Translations under genes and position numbers: made by a program
Notes under the pieces: generated by a model
What the model saw: only the letters and a program-made list of their open reading frames with translations
What the model was told of the DNA's origin: nothing
Database searches by the model: none
From: Flavobacteriaceae bacterium
GTDB taxonomy: Bacteria; Bacteroidota; Bacteroidia; Flavobacteriales; Flavobacteriaceae
Direction of reading: 5' to 3'
DNA length: 7,089 nucleotides
NCBI GenBank assembly: GCA_002700405.1
Contig: PACY01000047.1
Location: 3,282-10,370 of the forward strand
Shown: positions 7,030 to 7,089 of the stretch, one piece after another
How positions within the stretch are numbered: position 1 is the stretch's first letter
Layout: every line of letters begins with the position of its first letter

Positions 7030-7089
7030 TTCCTTCCAAATCATTGCTCTTTTTTCAATCTCTGGCATTCTTTCATTATCATTATTTCC
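7018..7089 (-). CDS. C-terminal tail of an unidentified convergent gene (partial)
   Basis: On the minus strand a frame is open from the right edge for 23 codons and ends at a TAA at 7020-7018. Its peptide ends with MPEIEKRAMIWKESVK, a charged, helix-like tail with normal amino-acid balance for this genome. It would overlap the last 12 bases of the GT90 gene tail to tail. Little sequence lies beyond the GT90 stop, so a real gene ending here is plausible in a compact genome, but 23 residues are too few to name a product or to exclude a chance open frame. Confidence 0.45.
   Translation of the reverse strand, partial: GNNDNERMPEIEKRAMIWKESVK

Noticed and set aside
1..7089. A novel defence, mobile or RNA-based system
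   Set aside because: I looked for repeat arrays, terminal inverted repeats, transposase or integrase motifs, reverse transcriptases, toxin-antitoxin pairs and structured RNA. Nearly all of the window is accounted for by known gene families with short spacers, and none of these was found. The MazG-type protein here is a housekeeping pyrophosphohydrolase and has no mazEF partner next to it.

Overview
The window reads as a piece of a very AT-rich chromosome from the phylum Bacteroidota, most likely a small-genome marine-type member of the class Flavobacteriia. Three things point there. DnaG has the sequence style I know from flavobacterial primases, with all four zinc ligands replaced. The rsgA-dtd-mazG-queA-rlmN gene string is one I associate with this class. 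The promoter in front of queA matches the Bacteroidota consensus (TTG, 21 bases, TAnnTTTG) rather than an E. coli-type promoter. The organism assignment is inference from recalled family features, not from a database search.

Layout. Positions 1-1940 (minus) hold dnaG, complete except for its last few codons, which run off the left edge. Positions 2033-3070 (minus) hold rlmN and 3093-4142 (minus) queA, with a recognisable promoter just upstream of queA at 4163-4194. Further upstream on the same strand are a MazG-type pyrophosphohydrolase (4219-4542), dtd (4547-4987) and rsgA (4998-5927), only 4 and 10 bases apart, so they form one compact transcription unit that reads on towards queA. A 121-base, T-rich divergent region follows (5928-6048). 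A plus-strand glycosyltransferase of family GT90 then fills 6049-7029. Its 3' end overlaps the tail of a convergent minus-strand reading frame that enters from the right edge.

How the genes work together. Most of the minus-strand block concerns translation. RsgA checks maturation of the 30S subunit. Dtd removes D-amino acids from mischarged tRNA. QueA makes the epoxyqueuosine precursor at the wobble base of certain tRNAs. RlmN methylates A2503 of 23S rRNA and A37 of some tRNAs. The MazG-type protein probably cleans the nucleotide pool, and DnaG primes replication. To the right of rsgA the theme changes to cell-surface sugar transfer (GT90), which may be the edge of a polysaccharide or LPS locus.

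I found no CRISPR array, tRNA or rRNA gene, insertion sequence, phage gene, or candidate for a previously undescribed multi-gene system. The most notable points are the zinc-ligand-free DnaG, the clean Bacteroidota promoter in front of queA, and the shift to surface-sugar genes at the right end.
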